Below the pieces are notes generated by a model. It saw nothing but the letters and a program-made list of their open reading frames with translations, had not been told where the DNA came from and did not search any database. A stretch of 64,000 bases of DNA from Neolewinella xylanilytica (GTDB taxonomy: Bacteria; Bacteroidota; Bacteroidia; Chitinophagales; Saprospiraceae), in assembly GCF_002934605.1 (NCBI RefSeq), contig NZ_PTJC01000005.1:1612001-1676000 (forward strand). Reading direction: 5' to 3'. Numbering within the stretch: the stretch's first letter is position 1; each line of letters begins with the position of its first letter. Positions 24,964-32,818 of this stretch are shown one piece after another. A program made the position numbers and the translations under genes.

Positions 24964-27033
24964 CTACTCCGTTTTAACCAGCCGGTGGGAAACACTTTCC
25001 GCACCCGCCCGGACGCGGACGACGTACATACCGGCGGGCCGGCCGCTCAGGTCGAAATCCAGTTCGTGGGTGCCGGGGAGGGCTTGGAAGGGCCATTGCT
25101 CCAGCGTACGGCCGCGGACATCGGTGAGGGTGACGAGGCCGTTTTCCAGGTCCGCGTTCAGGCGCAGTTCCAGGTGCACGGCGCCGTCGGTCGGATTCGG
25201 GTAGAGGGACAGCGCCATCCGCTGCGGGGCATCGGTCACCAGGGCGGCGCTTACCGCCTCGAAGCGGAAGTCGTCGTTCGTCCCGAGGGTGCACGACCAC
25301 TGGATCGCGTTCCCCCCGTTGGCCGTCGAGCTTCCGCTGATGTTCACGCATTTGTCCGTGTGGCGGGCACGGAGGTGGTAATAGCCGTCGCCGACGGATT
25401 CGATCAGCCACCGCTGATGGCTATCCCCTGCGTAGGACCAGTTCACGATGTTGGCACCGTTTTCAGCGCTGCCGGCCAGCACCTCCAGGGCCTTGCCGGT
25501 GTGCTCATTGATCAGTCGGTACACGTCGTCACCGAGGTGCACCAGGTTCCACTTTTGGGAGCGGAGATCACGGGAAACGTGTTGCACGACGCTGGCGCCG
25601 TTATTTTTCTGTCCCGCTTCGATGCGGAGTTGTTTGCCGCTGTGGCGGGCGGTGAGGTAGTACTGGCCGTCGGGGAGAATCGCTACGTCATCGTCATCGT
25701 CTCCGCCGCCGGTGCCTGTCCCGCAATCGTAGCCGGTACAATTGGCCGCGGCGGCGCGGGAGCGGATGCGGTCACCGGGCTGCTCTCCGAAACCCTTGGA
25801 GAAGTTGATTCCCACGCCCTTGATGTGGCAGTAGCTCATGATCGTTCCGCCATCCTGGGGAATAAAGTCGGTCGTTGCGCAGCCGCCGTTCATGGAGGCG
25901 CAGTTGTCCAGCGGGGTGTTGTTGCCGTTCCAGGCGCAATCGTGGGTGTGCTCGGACCCGAAATTGTGGCCGAGTTCGTGGGCGAGCACGAAGACGGTCC
26001 AGGAGTAGTTCGGTACGGCGCGGTAACTGTTGTCGATCCCCGAGAGGCCGTAGCCGTAGTTTTCGTTGCACAGCACGTTTAGATAGGCCACGCCGCCGCT
26101 GCCGCCGCGATGGACGTAGTGGGCCACGCTGCCGTCCGCGTTGTCCGCGGCGCGGTGCGCACGGTAGCGGTCGAGGTTTTTGTAGAAGGGCTCCCGGGTG
26201 GTCCACACGGTGGTGCCGCTGACGGTAAGGTCGATGTCCTCATTAGCGTAGAGGGTCGCGACCTGCGCAAAGGCTGCCAGAAGGAAGGATACGGCGGCAT
26301 TGCTGCTCCCGCGCTCGGCGTACACCTCCTGCCCGATGTCGAGGTAGATGCCGAAGCAGCCGTCGACCTTACCGACCACGCCCTCCGGTTTGGATTTGTC
26401 GACCGGCGGTTGGCCGCCCCCGGGCGCGCGGACCTCGCAATCCAGGTCGGGAAATTTATCCTCGATCTGCAGGTCGTCGTAGAAGAGGTAGGCAGCCTCG
26501 TCTTCCAGTCGGACGAGGTTCAGTTCCCCCGATTCGCCGGGCAGGCTGACCAGTCCCGTGACCGCCCCGTCGATGATGCTCAGTACGGCCACGGACCCTT
26601 CCCGGCCGGCAACCTCACCGCGGTAAAACACGCTTTCCGGCTGGTCGGTAACCACGACATTGGCGGGCATCTCGACGATTTGGAAACCCGGCCCCAGCAA
26701 TTCGAAGCGCGCCAGCTCCAGGTCGAGCGTGCCCCGTCCCCGCGGATCGGGCAGCGCTACCGACAGGGTGGGGGGGCGGTCGCCGAGCAGCCGGAGGGCT
26801 TCGGTCTCGTCGAGGGTGAGGAGGGCGAAGGCCGTGAGGTCGGCATCGCGGTCGCCCACCCGCCGTTCCAGCTCGGGGGAGTCGGCGGGGCGGAACAGCT
26901 TGGTCGATTGCGCGGCCGCCGCGGTACTTAGCAACAGGGCCAGCAAGAGCAACGGCAGGGTGGGGCGGGGCGCCGGAGCGCGGGAGCCGGACATGAGATC
27001 GAGCAGGAACTTCGGGTAAAGATTGAATCGCAT
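24964..27033 (-). CDS. Secreted M12-type metalloprotease with ricin-type domain and T9SS sorting signal
   Basis: 689 residues. A signal peptide lies at about 24-41. A propeptide-like region follows, then a reprolysin-like zinc protease domain with HELGHNFGSEH at 352-362. A ricin-type beta-trefoil domain (about 455-595) shows three QW-like repeats (SQKWNL, HQRWLI, DDFRFE). The last ~75 residues are a type IX secretion sorting domain (LYPNPTDGAVHLEL ... GMYVVRVRAG). The domain order suggests an extracellular protease held on carbohydrate. The N-terminus before the signal contains copy 6 of the GC-rich element in the coding frame; a start at Met14 (MSGSRAP) is possible. Confidence 0.9.
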   Translation of the reverse strand: MRFNLYPKFLLDLMSGSRAPAPRPTLPLLLLALLLSTAAAAQSTKLFRPADSPELERRVGDRDADLTAFALLTLDETEALRLLGDRPPTLSVALPDPRGRGTLDLELARFELLGPGFQIVEMPANVVVTDQPESVFYRGEVAGREGSVAVLSIIDGAVTGLVSLPGESGELNLVRLEDEAAYLFYDDLQIEDKFPDLDCEVRAPGGGQPPVDKSKPEGVVGKVDGCFGIYLDIGQEVYAERGSSNAAVSFLLAAFAQVATLYANEDIDLTVSGTTVWTTREPFYKNLDRYRAHRAADNADGSVAHYVHRGGSGGVAYLNVLCNENYGYGLSGIDNSYRAVPNYSWTVFVLAHELGHNFGSEHTHDCAWNGNNTPLDNCASMNGGCATTDFIPQDGGTIMSYCHIKGVGINFSKGFGEQPGDRIRSRAAAANCTGYDCGTGTGGGDDDDDVAILPDGQYYLTARHSGKQLRIEAGQKNNGASVVQHVSRDLRSQKWNLVHLGDDVYRLINEHTGKALEVLAGSAENGANIVNWSYAGDSHQRWLIESVGDGYYHLRARHTDKCVNISGSSTANGGNAIQWSCTLGTNDDFRFEAVSAALVTDAPQRMALSLYPNPTDGAVHLELRLNADLENGLVTLTDVRGRTLEQWPFQALPGTHELDFDLSGRPAGMYVVRVRAGAESVSHRLVKTE
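26969..26986 (-). repeat. GC-rich element copy 6, inside a coding region
   Basis: CTCCCGCGCTCCGGCGCC on the minus strand encodes the SRAPAP residues just before the hydrophobic core of the protease signal peptide. If translation starts at Met14 the element lies right after the start codon. Confidence 0.5.
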
Positions 27034-27416
27034 ACGGAGTTGATTGTAGATGAAATGATCCGGCCCCTACGTGCACGAACCAGGCGGGCGCGCACGAACG
27101 ATCACCGGCAAGGAGGTGATGCAAAAGCAAAAATCAACTGGGGGGATCGGTAGCCTGGGGAACTCCGGTTAGGCGGACGAATTGCCCGTCCTGAATAGGT
27201 GTCTGGTGCGGAAGGATCGACTCCGGGGTATCAACGTTTTTCCCGGCGCAGCGCCGATCCATTCAAAAGCCGGGTCAAAATAGGGGAAAATTTGGAACAG
27301 GAGCCGGGAAGCCCGGTCCGCCGCCACCGAAGGAGACCCTGTTCCCGCAGCGTGCCGTTACTTTGAACCCGGACTAAAATTTCCGGTTTTCCCCGTTTCG
27401 CCCTTCCCCGCTGCCC
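27034..27416. other. Intergenic region between divergent genes
   Basis: 383 bases between the protease and bestrophin genes. It must hold both promoters. I see no repeat, RNA gene or clear -7 box. A minus-strand open frame at 27231-27428 is not protein-like. Confidence 0.5.
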
Positions 27417-28310
27417 ATGATTACCCAAAAATTTCTTCCCTTTAGCTACATCTTCGACAAGGTCAAAGTGCCCTTTTTCATCGTGCTGACCGGCGCGGTG
27501 GCCTTTGAAACCTTACCGTTGATCCTGGGGTACCGGCTTCCGGAGATCCCGATCAACATCGCCACCACCCTCGGTATCGCGATTTCCATCCTGTTGTCGT
27601 TCAAGATCGGCCAGTCGTACGACCGCTGGTGGGAGGCCCGCAAGATCTGGGGGGCCATCGTAAACGACTCCCGCTCGCTGGTGCTACAGCTGCAACTGTA
27701 TCTGGAGGCTGAGAATCCCGTCATCCGCCAGATGGCCTACCGCCAGATCGCCTGGTGTTACGCCCTCACCCGGTCGCTGCGGGAGCAGGAGCCGATGGTG
27801 GACCTCGACGGGCTGCTCCCCGCCGACGAGTTGGACGGGCTACGGCGGCACAAAAACGTTCCCCTCGGTATCCTGGGCCTGCAGACCGCCTCCGCCAAGC
27901 AACTCAGCGGCTCCGAGTTGCTCGACAACTTCAGTCGCCTCCAGATCGATGAGACCCTGGTGCGGCTGACCGCCTCCATGGGGAAATGCGAGCGGATCAA
28001 GAATACCGTTTTTCCGACCAATTACCGCAAAGGCCTGCACCTGGCGATCTACCTCTTTTCGATCTTTCTGATCCTGTCGGTGCCCCTGCAGCTCAGCATC
28101 GTGCTGGAAATCGTGATCGTCGTGGTGCTCTCCATGATCTTCTTCTACCTGGAAAAAGCCGCCTACCTCCTCCAGGATCCCTTCGAAAACCTCCCCACCG
28201 ATACCGCGATGACGGCCATCAGCCGTACCATCGACATCAACCTGCGGCAGCTGCTGGGGGAGACGGAGCTGCCGCCCAAGGTGCAACCGGAGGATTTTTA
28301 TCTGATGTAG
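27417..28310 (+). CDS. Bestrophin-family (UPF0187/YneE-like) channel
   Basis: 297 residues. The family hallmarks are present: the FKIGQSYDRWWEARKIWGAIVNDSR segment (cut here to its start and end, near residues 62-86), GTTLGIAISILLSF-like helix before it, and a second helix pair at about 200-245 followed by LLQDPFENLPTDTAM near 250. Bacterial bestrophins form pentameric ion channels in the inner membrane. The start is set by the ATG at 27417, with no alternative. Confidence 0.92.
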   Translation: MITQKFLPFSYIFDKVKVPFFIVLTGAVAFETLPLILGYRLPEIPINIATTLGIAISILLSFKIGQSYDRWWEARKIWGAIVNDSRSLVLQLQLYLEAENPVIRQMAYRQIAWCYALTRSLREQEPMVDLDGLLPADELDGLRRHKNVPLGILGLQTASAKQLSGSELLDNFSRLQIDETLVRLTASMGKCERIKNTVFPTNYRKGLHLAIYLFSIFLILSVPLQLSIVLEIVIVVVLSMIFFYLEKAAYLLQDPFENLPTDTAMTAISRTIDINLRQLLGETELPPKVQPEDFYLM

Positions 28311-28681
28311 CGGTACCGCAATATGGCGGCGGAGCGCGGGTAATCGTGCGTTCGCGGGCCGGGAAAGGACCGTTTTTTGCTCGAACCTGAGCCAGGATCC
28401 GGGCCGGATCCTCTTCAGCGGCTGCCGGTACCCGGAAGGCGCGGGCACGCTGACGGCAATTGACCGTTGCGGCGAAGCGCCAGGATGGGCGGTAAAACCG
28501 GACCGGATCAAAACGCGGCCGGAAGACACAACAACCCAATCACTGACTACGTGGTGCAACACCATTAGGATAGCGAATTGACAATGGTTACTTTTCGACA
28601 TCCGACCGTGGGCCCCGTGGCTCATCGAGCTCGGTAAGCTTTCAAAACCAACTCATTTCCCTAACCCAAGTCACTGACTTT
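28311..28681. other. Intergenic region with one GC-rich element
   Basis: 371 bases, no gene. It holds copy 7 of the GC-rich element at 28319-28342. The promoter of the following metalloprotease gene should lie in the AT-richer part after 28550, but no box is certain. Confidence 0.5.
28319..28342 (-). promoter_or_regulatory. GC-rich element copy 7
   Basis: On the minus strand, TACCCGCGCTCCGCCGCC followed by ATATTGCG. Nearly identical to the plus-strand copy at 53306-53328. It points back at the bestrophin stop codon, so it is not upstream of a gene in its own orientation. Confidence 0.45.
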
Positions 28682-29752
28682 ATGCTTATCAAACGTTTAC
28701 CCTTTTCCACCACCGTCTTCCGGGCACTCTGTGCCGCCCTGCTCTTCCCCGTGCTGTTTACGGCCTGTACGGAAGACACCGACGAGGTGATCGCTCCCCA
28801 GGAGGAAGCGCTCCCCCAGCAGATCATCGAACTCGCTCCCAACCCCGAGGAGTGGGTGACCATCCAGGCAAGCGACGTTGCCGGAATGGAAGAACTGGGA
28901 AAGAAGAAGCGCGCGACCCAGGCCCCCGGCGTTGATCGCGGCCGCTTCAACATCACCCTGAAATATATCGTCCCGGTCACGGAACAGCAGGAGCAGGTCT
29001 TCAACGACGCCGCCGCCCGCTGGGAGCGCATCATCATCAAGGACGTTCCTTCCTTTACCGGTACCATCCCCTCGGCCTTCACCGGCTTCCCCCCCGCCAT
29101 TGACGGCACCGTGGACGACATCCTCATCGAGGTCGCCCTGGCGCCCATCGACGGTGAGGGTGGCATCCTGGGACAGGCCGGTCCCCGCTTCGTACGCACC
29201 GAAGATAACCTGACGCTGTCGGGTGTCATGTTCTTCGACGTGGCCGACCTGGCCTTCCTCGACGAGCTCGGCCTGTTTGAAGAGGTCATCATCCACGAGA
29301 TGGGCCACGTACTCGGTATCGGTACCCTGTGGAACTTCGGCGGCAGAAGCCTGCGGGAATTCAACGCGGAAGACCTTCCCTACTTCGACGGCAAGCAGGC
29401 CAACGTATTCTGGAACGCAGAAGGCGGTACCTACGAGCTGCCCATCGAGGACGATTTCGGCCCCGGTACGCAGTTCAGCCACTGGAAAGAAGCTACCCTC
29501 AACAACGAGCTGATGACCGGCTTCCTGAACCTGGGCGAAAATCCGCTCAGCCGCATCACCGCCGGCTCCATGCGTGACCTCGGTTACGGCGCGGCCATGG
29601 TGGGCGAAAGCTACGACCTGCCCGAAGGCGCTACCGGCGTCAACGTAGACGGTGACGATACCCCCTCCGACGACGAAACGAACGGTGAAGGCATCAACAT
29701 CGCCGCCCGTGAGATCACCTTGCTGCCGATCGGCTCGGTGACTACGAAGTAA
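28682..29752 (+). CDS. Leishmanolysin-like zinc metalloprotease, lipoprotein
   Basis: 356 residues. A lipoprotein signal ends at LFTAC near residue 33. The zinc motif is HEMGHVLGIGTLW, with His205, Glu206 and His209. Further on, SHWKEATLNNELMTGF supplies the third ligand candidate and the Met-turn region, as in M8/leishmanolysin proteases. The C-terminal tail is Asp/Glu-rich and may bind metal. The protein is anchored in the envelope and probably processes or degrades proteins there. It ends at a strong intrinsic terminator. Confidence 0.88.
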   Translation: MLIKRLPFSTTVFRALCAALLFPVLFTACTEDTDEVIAPQEEALPQQIIELAPNPEEWVTIQASDVAGMEELGKKKRATQAPGVDRGRFNITLKYIVPVTEQQEQVFNDAAARWERIIIKDVPSFTGTIPSAFTGFPPAIDGTVDDILIEVALAPIDGEGGILGQAGPRFVRTEDNLTLSGVMFFDVADLAFLDELGLFEEVIIHEMGHVLGIGTLWNFGGRSLREFNAEDLPYFDGKQANVFWNAEGGTYELPIEDDFGPGTQFSHWKEATLNNELMTGFLNLGENPLSRITAGSMRDLGYGAAMVGESYDLPEGATGVNVDGDDTPSDDETNGEGINIAAREITLLPIGSVTTK

Positions 29753-29802
29753 TCGATACATGGGGCTGGGGCGCTAGCCCGCGCCGCTCGTTATCAAAAG
29801 GA

Positions 29803-29837
29803 CCCCCGCACGAATTTCGTGCGGGGGTTTTTGTTTT
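29803..29837 (+). terminator. Intrinsic terminator
   Basis: A perfect CCCCCGCACG/CGTGCGGGGG stem with an AATTT loop, followed by TTTTTGTTTTT. It is 50 bases after the metalloprotease stop. Confidence 0.93.
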
Positions 29838-29839
29838 TG

Positions 29840-29858
29840 GGCGGCGGGGCGCGGGAGG
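29840..29858 (-). promoter_or_regulatory. GC-rich element copy 12
   Basis: On the minus strand, CTCCCGCGCCCCGCCGCCC, overlapping the end of the terminator T-run. It lies between the terminator and the GH3 start at 29923, in reverse orientation. Confidence 0.4.
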
Positions 29859-29922
29859 AGCGCAACAAGCAACGAGAAAAGCCTACCTTCCTCTTCGGGC
29901 CGGGGACCAAGATTCGTCGATC

Positions 29923-31971
29923 ATGCACACTTACCCTTTTACCATTTTGCTCCTCGGCCTGCTGCTGAGCGCCTGCGGCCGTACACCGTCCGGGGAATCC
30001 ATGGACACCGCCGCCACACCCCCAACACTGGGCCATCGCTCGGTACCGCTGCTGACGGCAGACGGGCAATCCTTCAAAGACCTCAACCGCAACGATTCCC
30101 TTGACCCCTACGAGGACTGGCGACTTAGCGCCGAGGAGCGCAGCCGCGACCTGCTGGGCCGGATGACCCGGGAGGAAAAGGCCGGCTTCCTGCTGATCAG
30201 CACGACGCGGATGGAGAACGACGCGGGCTTCGGTCCGGGGGGCGGGGAGCCGATCGCCAGCGGCTTCAACGAGGAAGACCAGGTGAGCGAGACGAACATC
30301 TTCACCCGCAAGCCGCTGGACGCCCCGATGATGAGCTCGGCCGGTACCACCCGGGCGGTAACGGAATTCCACGGCCGCCACTTCATCCTGCGGGCCACGG
30401 CCGCGCCGGCGATCCTGGCCGAGTGGTCCAATAACCTGCAGGCACTCTGCGAGCAACAGCGGCTGGGCATCCCGGCCATCGTGGCCTCCAATCCGCGTAA
30501 CCACATCGCGGTCGACGTGGCCGCGGGCCTCAACGTGGGCACCTCCGCCTTCACCGCTTGGCCGGGCGAGCTGGGACTGGCGGCGATGCGCGACTTCGAG
30601 CTGGTGCGGGAATTTGCCGACGCGGCGCGGCAGGAATGGACGGCCGTCGGTCTGCGCAAGGGCTATATGTACATGGCCGACCTGGCGACCGACCCCCGCT
30701 GGCAGCGGACCGAGGGCACCTTCGGAGAGGACCCCGAACTGGCGGCACGAATGATGCGCGAGATTGTCCTTGGCTTTCAGGGAGAAGCCCTTCACCCGCG
30801 CTCCGTCGCCCTGACCACCAAGCACTTCCCCGGGGGCGGCGCCGCGGAGGGCGGACAGGATCCCCACTTCGACTGGGGGAAGCGGATGGTCTTCCCCGGC
30901 GGCCGCTTCGAAGATAATTTGATCCCCTTCCGGGCGGCCATTGAGGCCGGTACCTCGGCGATCATGCCCTACTACTCCTACCCGACGGGCACCGAATACC
31001 CGGAACTGGCGTACGCCTACAACCGGGAGGTACTGCAGGGGGTGCTGCGCGAGCGGCTCGGCTTCGACGGCATCATCAACAGCGATACCGGTCCGATCGA
31101 GATGATGCCCTGGGGCGTGGAGGAGCTGAGCATCCCCGAGCGCTATAAAACGGCCCTGGAGGCCGGCGTCAACCTCTTCTCCGGCACCGCGGACCCGACT
31201 CTGTTGCTGGAAACCCTGCGCACCTACCCCGAGCTGGAACCGGCCGTGGACGACTCGGTCTACCGCCTGCTGCTGGAGAAATTCCGCCTCGGCCTCTTCG
31301 AGGACCCCTACGTGGATCCGGCGGCGGCTACCGCTACGGTCGGTAAGGATGCCTTCCGGGAGCGGGCCGCGGAGGCGCACCGGAAGTCGATCGTGCTGCT
31401 CCGCAATGGCGAGGTAGCTGGCGAAGCGGCCCTGCCGCTGGCGGCGGGCACAAAGGTCTACTTCGCCACCTACCTGCCCAGCCGCGAGGGCGATCCGGTG
31501 ACGGTCTACCGCCCCGATGCTACCGCGGACTGGCCCGTGGAATTCGTCGACGACCCCGCCGCGGCCGACCGGGTGGTGCTGTGGCTTTTGCCCCGCGGCA
31601 AATCGCTGTTCCAGTCGGACGGCAGCCCCCTCCACGTCAACCTCTCCGCGAACGGCATCGACGTAGCGGCCGTCAAAGCCCTGATGGCCGACAAGCCGAC
31701 CGTCCTGCTGATCAACTACAGCAACCCCTGGGCCATCGACGAGCTCTACACCGACGGCGACCCGCAAATCCCCGCCGTGCTGGCCACCTTCGGCACTACT
31801 CCCGAGGCCGTGCTGGATATCCTTACCGGTGCCTACGCGCCGAGCGGCAAGCTGCCCTTCACCACGCCGGTGTCGGATGCGGCGGCGCAGGCGCAGTTGT
31901 CGGACGTACCGGGCTACGACGAGGAAGCGGGCTATGGCCTCTTCAAGTTTGGGGAGGGGCTGAGCTGGTAG
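29923..31971 (+). CDS. Glycoside hydrolase family 3 lipoprotein
   Basis: 682 residues. The lipobox is at LLLSAC (Cys near 18). The N-terminal barrel of GH3 carries the KHFPGGG substrate loop near 305 and the nucleophile segment FDGIINSDTGPIEM with Asp388. The second domain starts near 480 (HRKSIVLLRNGE). The segment around 345 (IMPYYSYPTGTEYPELAYAYNRE) is normal for exo-acting beta-glucosidases or xylosidases. The exact sugar is unknown. No sus genes are adjacent. Confidence 0.92.
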   Translation: MHTYPFTILLLGLLLSACGRTPSGESMDTAATPPTLGHRSVPLLTADGQSFKDLNRNDSLDPYEDWRLSAEERSRDLLGRMTREEKAGFLLISTTRMENDAGFGPGGGEPIASGFNEEDQVSETNIFTRKPLDAPMMSSAGTTRAVTEFHGRHFILRATAAPAILAEWSNNLQALCEQQRLGIPAIVASNPRNHIAVDVAAGLNVGTSAFTAWPGELGLAAMRDFELVREFADAARQEWTAVGLRKGYMYMADLATDPRWQRTEGTFGEDPELAARMMREIVLGFQGEALHPRSVALTTKHFPGGGAAEGGQDPHFDWGKRMVFPGGRFEDNLIPFRAAIEAGTSAIMPYYSYPTGTEYPELAYAYNREVLQGVLRERLGFDGIINSDTGPIEMMPWGVEELSIPERYKTALEAGVNLFSGTADPTLLLETLRTYPELEPAVDDSVYRLLLEKFRLGLFEDPYVDPAAATATVGKDAFRERAAEAHRKSIVLLRNGEVAGEAALPLAAGTKVYFATYLPSREGDPVTVYRPDATADWPVEFVDDPAAADRVVLWLLPRGKSLFQSDGSPLHVNLSANGIDVAAVKALMADKPTVLLINYSNPWAIDELYTDGDPQIPAVLATFGTTPEAVLDILTGAYAPSGKLPFTTPVSDAAAQAQLSDVPGYDEEAGYGLFKFGEGLSW

Positions 31972-31973
31972 TG

Positions 31974-32064
31974 GCGGTCTCCGACCGCGCCGTACGACGC
32001 GGTTTCCAACCGCGCAGTAGGATGCGGCCTCCGGCCGCGGCAGTACGATGCGGTCTCCGACCGC
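31974..32064. repeat. Four covarying hairpins in tandem
   Basis: Palindromes at 31974-31988, 31999-32013, 32024-32038 and 32050-32064: GCGGTCTCCGACCGC, GCGGTTTCCAACCGC, GCGGCCTCCGGCCGC and GCGGTCTCCGACCGC. The TCC loop is constant and stem changes are matched on both sides. Spacing is 25, 25 and 26 bases, with linkers near AGTACGAT. It begins 3 bases after the GH3 stop. Confidence 0.9.
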
Positions 32065-32105
32065 GACTTACCCCATTTCAAACAGATACGCAGCACGAAT
32101 CGAAA

Positions 32106-32267
32106 ATGAGGTTCCAATACCACCCACGCGGCTACCAAATCCTTTTAGTCTTTTGCTTGGCTACATTAAGCTGCAGCGACCGGCCCTTCCCCACCGGCAA
32201 AACCATCTACGGCTACTGGTACGAAACGGCCTGGACTGTGACTATACAGAAGCGCGGCTCGCCATAA
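32106..32267 (+). pseudogene. Truncated lipoprotein gene, cut by an IS remnant
   Basis: The start codon at 32106 opens a lipoprotein signal (residues 1-20, ending LATLSC) and a short mature part. The frame runs into IS-derived sequence at about 32231 and stops at 32267, leaving 53 codons. The original 3' part is gone from here. The family cannot be told from so little. Confidence 0.55.
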
Positions 32268-32812
32268 AGTGAGTCAGAGATATCACCTACTTTGGGGTTG
32301 ACCACGGCTGGTACTACCTGACCATAATCCTAGACCTACCGGACTGTGGCATCTTCAGCTGGGTAATCAGCGACGATCTGTCGGCGGAGTCGACCACCGT
32401 GGCTGCCCTGCGCCGGGCCGTGGTTAAGCGCAATCCGCAGGATGGATCTACTCTTTCACTCCGACCGTGGCGTACAGTACAGCTGTGGTCGCTTCCGTGA
32501 GGAACTGGCGGCGATCGGGGCCATCCAGAGCAAGTCGCGCAGGGGCAACTGCTGGGACAAAGCCGTGGCGGAATCCTTATAGAAAACTCTTAAAGTCGAG
32601 TGAACGACCGCCGGGAGTTCCGTAGCCTCCACCAAGCCTGGAGTGAGATTTCAACTAGATCGAAGGCTGGTACAACACCAACCGCATCCATACGAGCTTG
32701 CGGGGCTTGACCGTGCGCCAGGCCTACGAGCAAGAAACGCAGCTAAACAATTAGCCAAATCTGAAGCAGAGTCATTGTCAACTTTCCTGAGCAGGTTCAA
32801 CCCTGACCCCAA
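32231..32812 (+). mobile_element. IS3-family remnant with broken transposase OrfB
   Basis: Joining frames recovers the DDE integrase core: VRDITYF with the first Asp (near 32276), the LDLP strand, HSDRGVQYS with the second Asp (near 32460), GNCWDKAVAES with the Glu (near 32560), and the tail IEGWYNTNRIHTSL (near 32660-32700). There is a TGA at 32270 where a Trp is expected, a frameshift near 32440, a TAG after AESL and a TGA soon after. The orfA and the left end are missing. GGTTCAACCCTGACCCCA at about 32795-32812 may be the right end. The element is dead. Confidence 0.85.
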
Positions 32813-32818
32813 AACACC

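Noticed and set aside
27231-27428. Small minus-strand protein between protease and bestrophin genes
   Set aside because: Arg/Gly-rich, no start signal, overlaps the bestrophin start.
29794-31767. 657-codon minus-strand open frame
   Set aside because: Antisense to the GH3 gene, which has signal, catalytic Asp and family motifs. The frame also spans the terminator at 29803.
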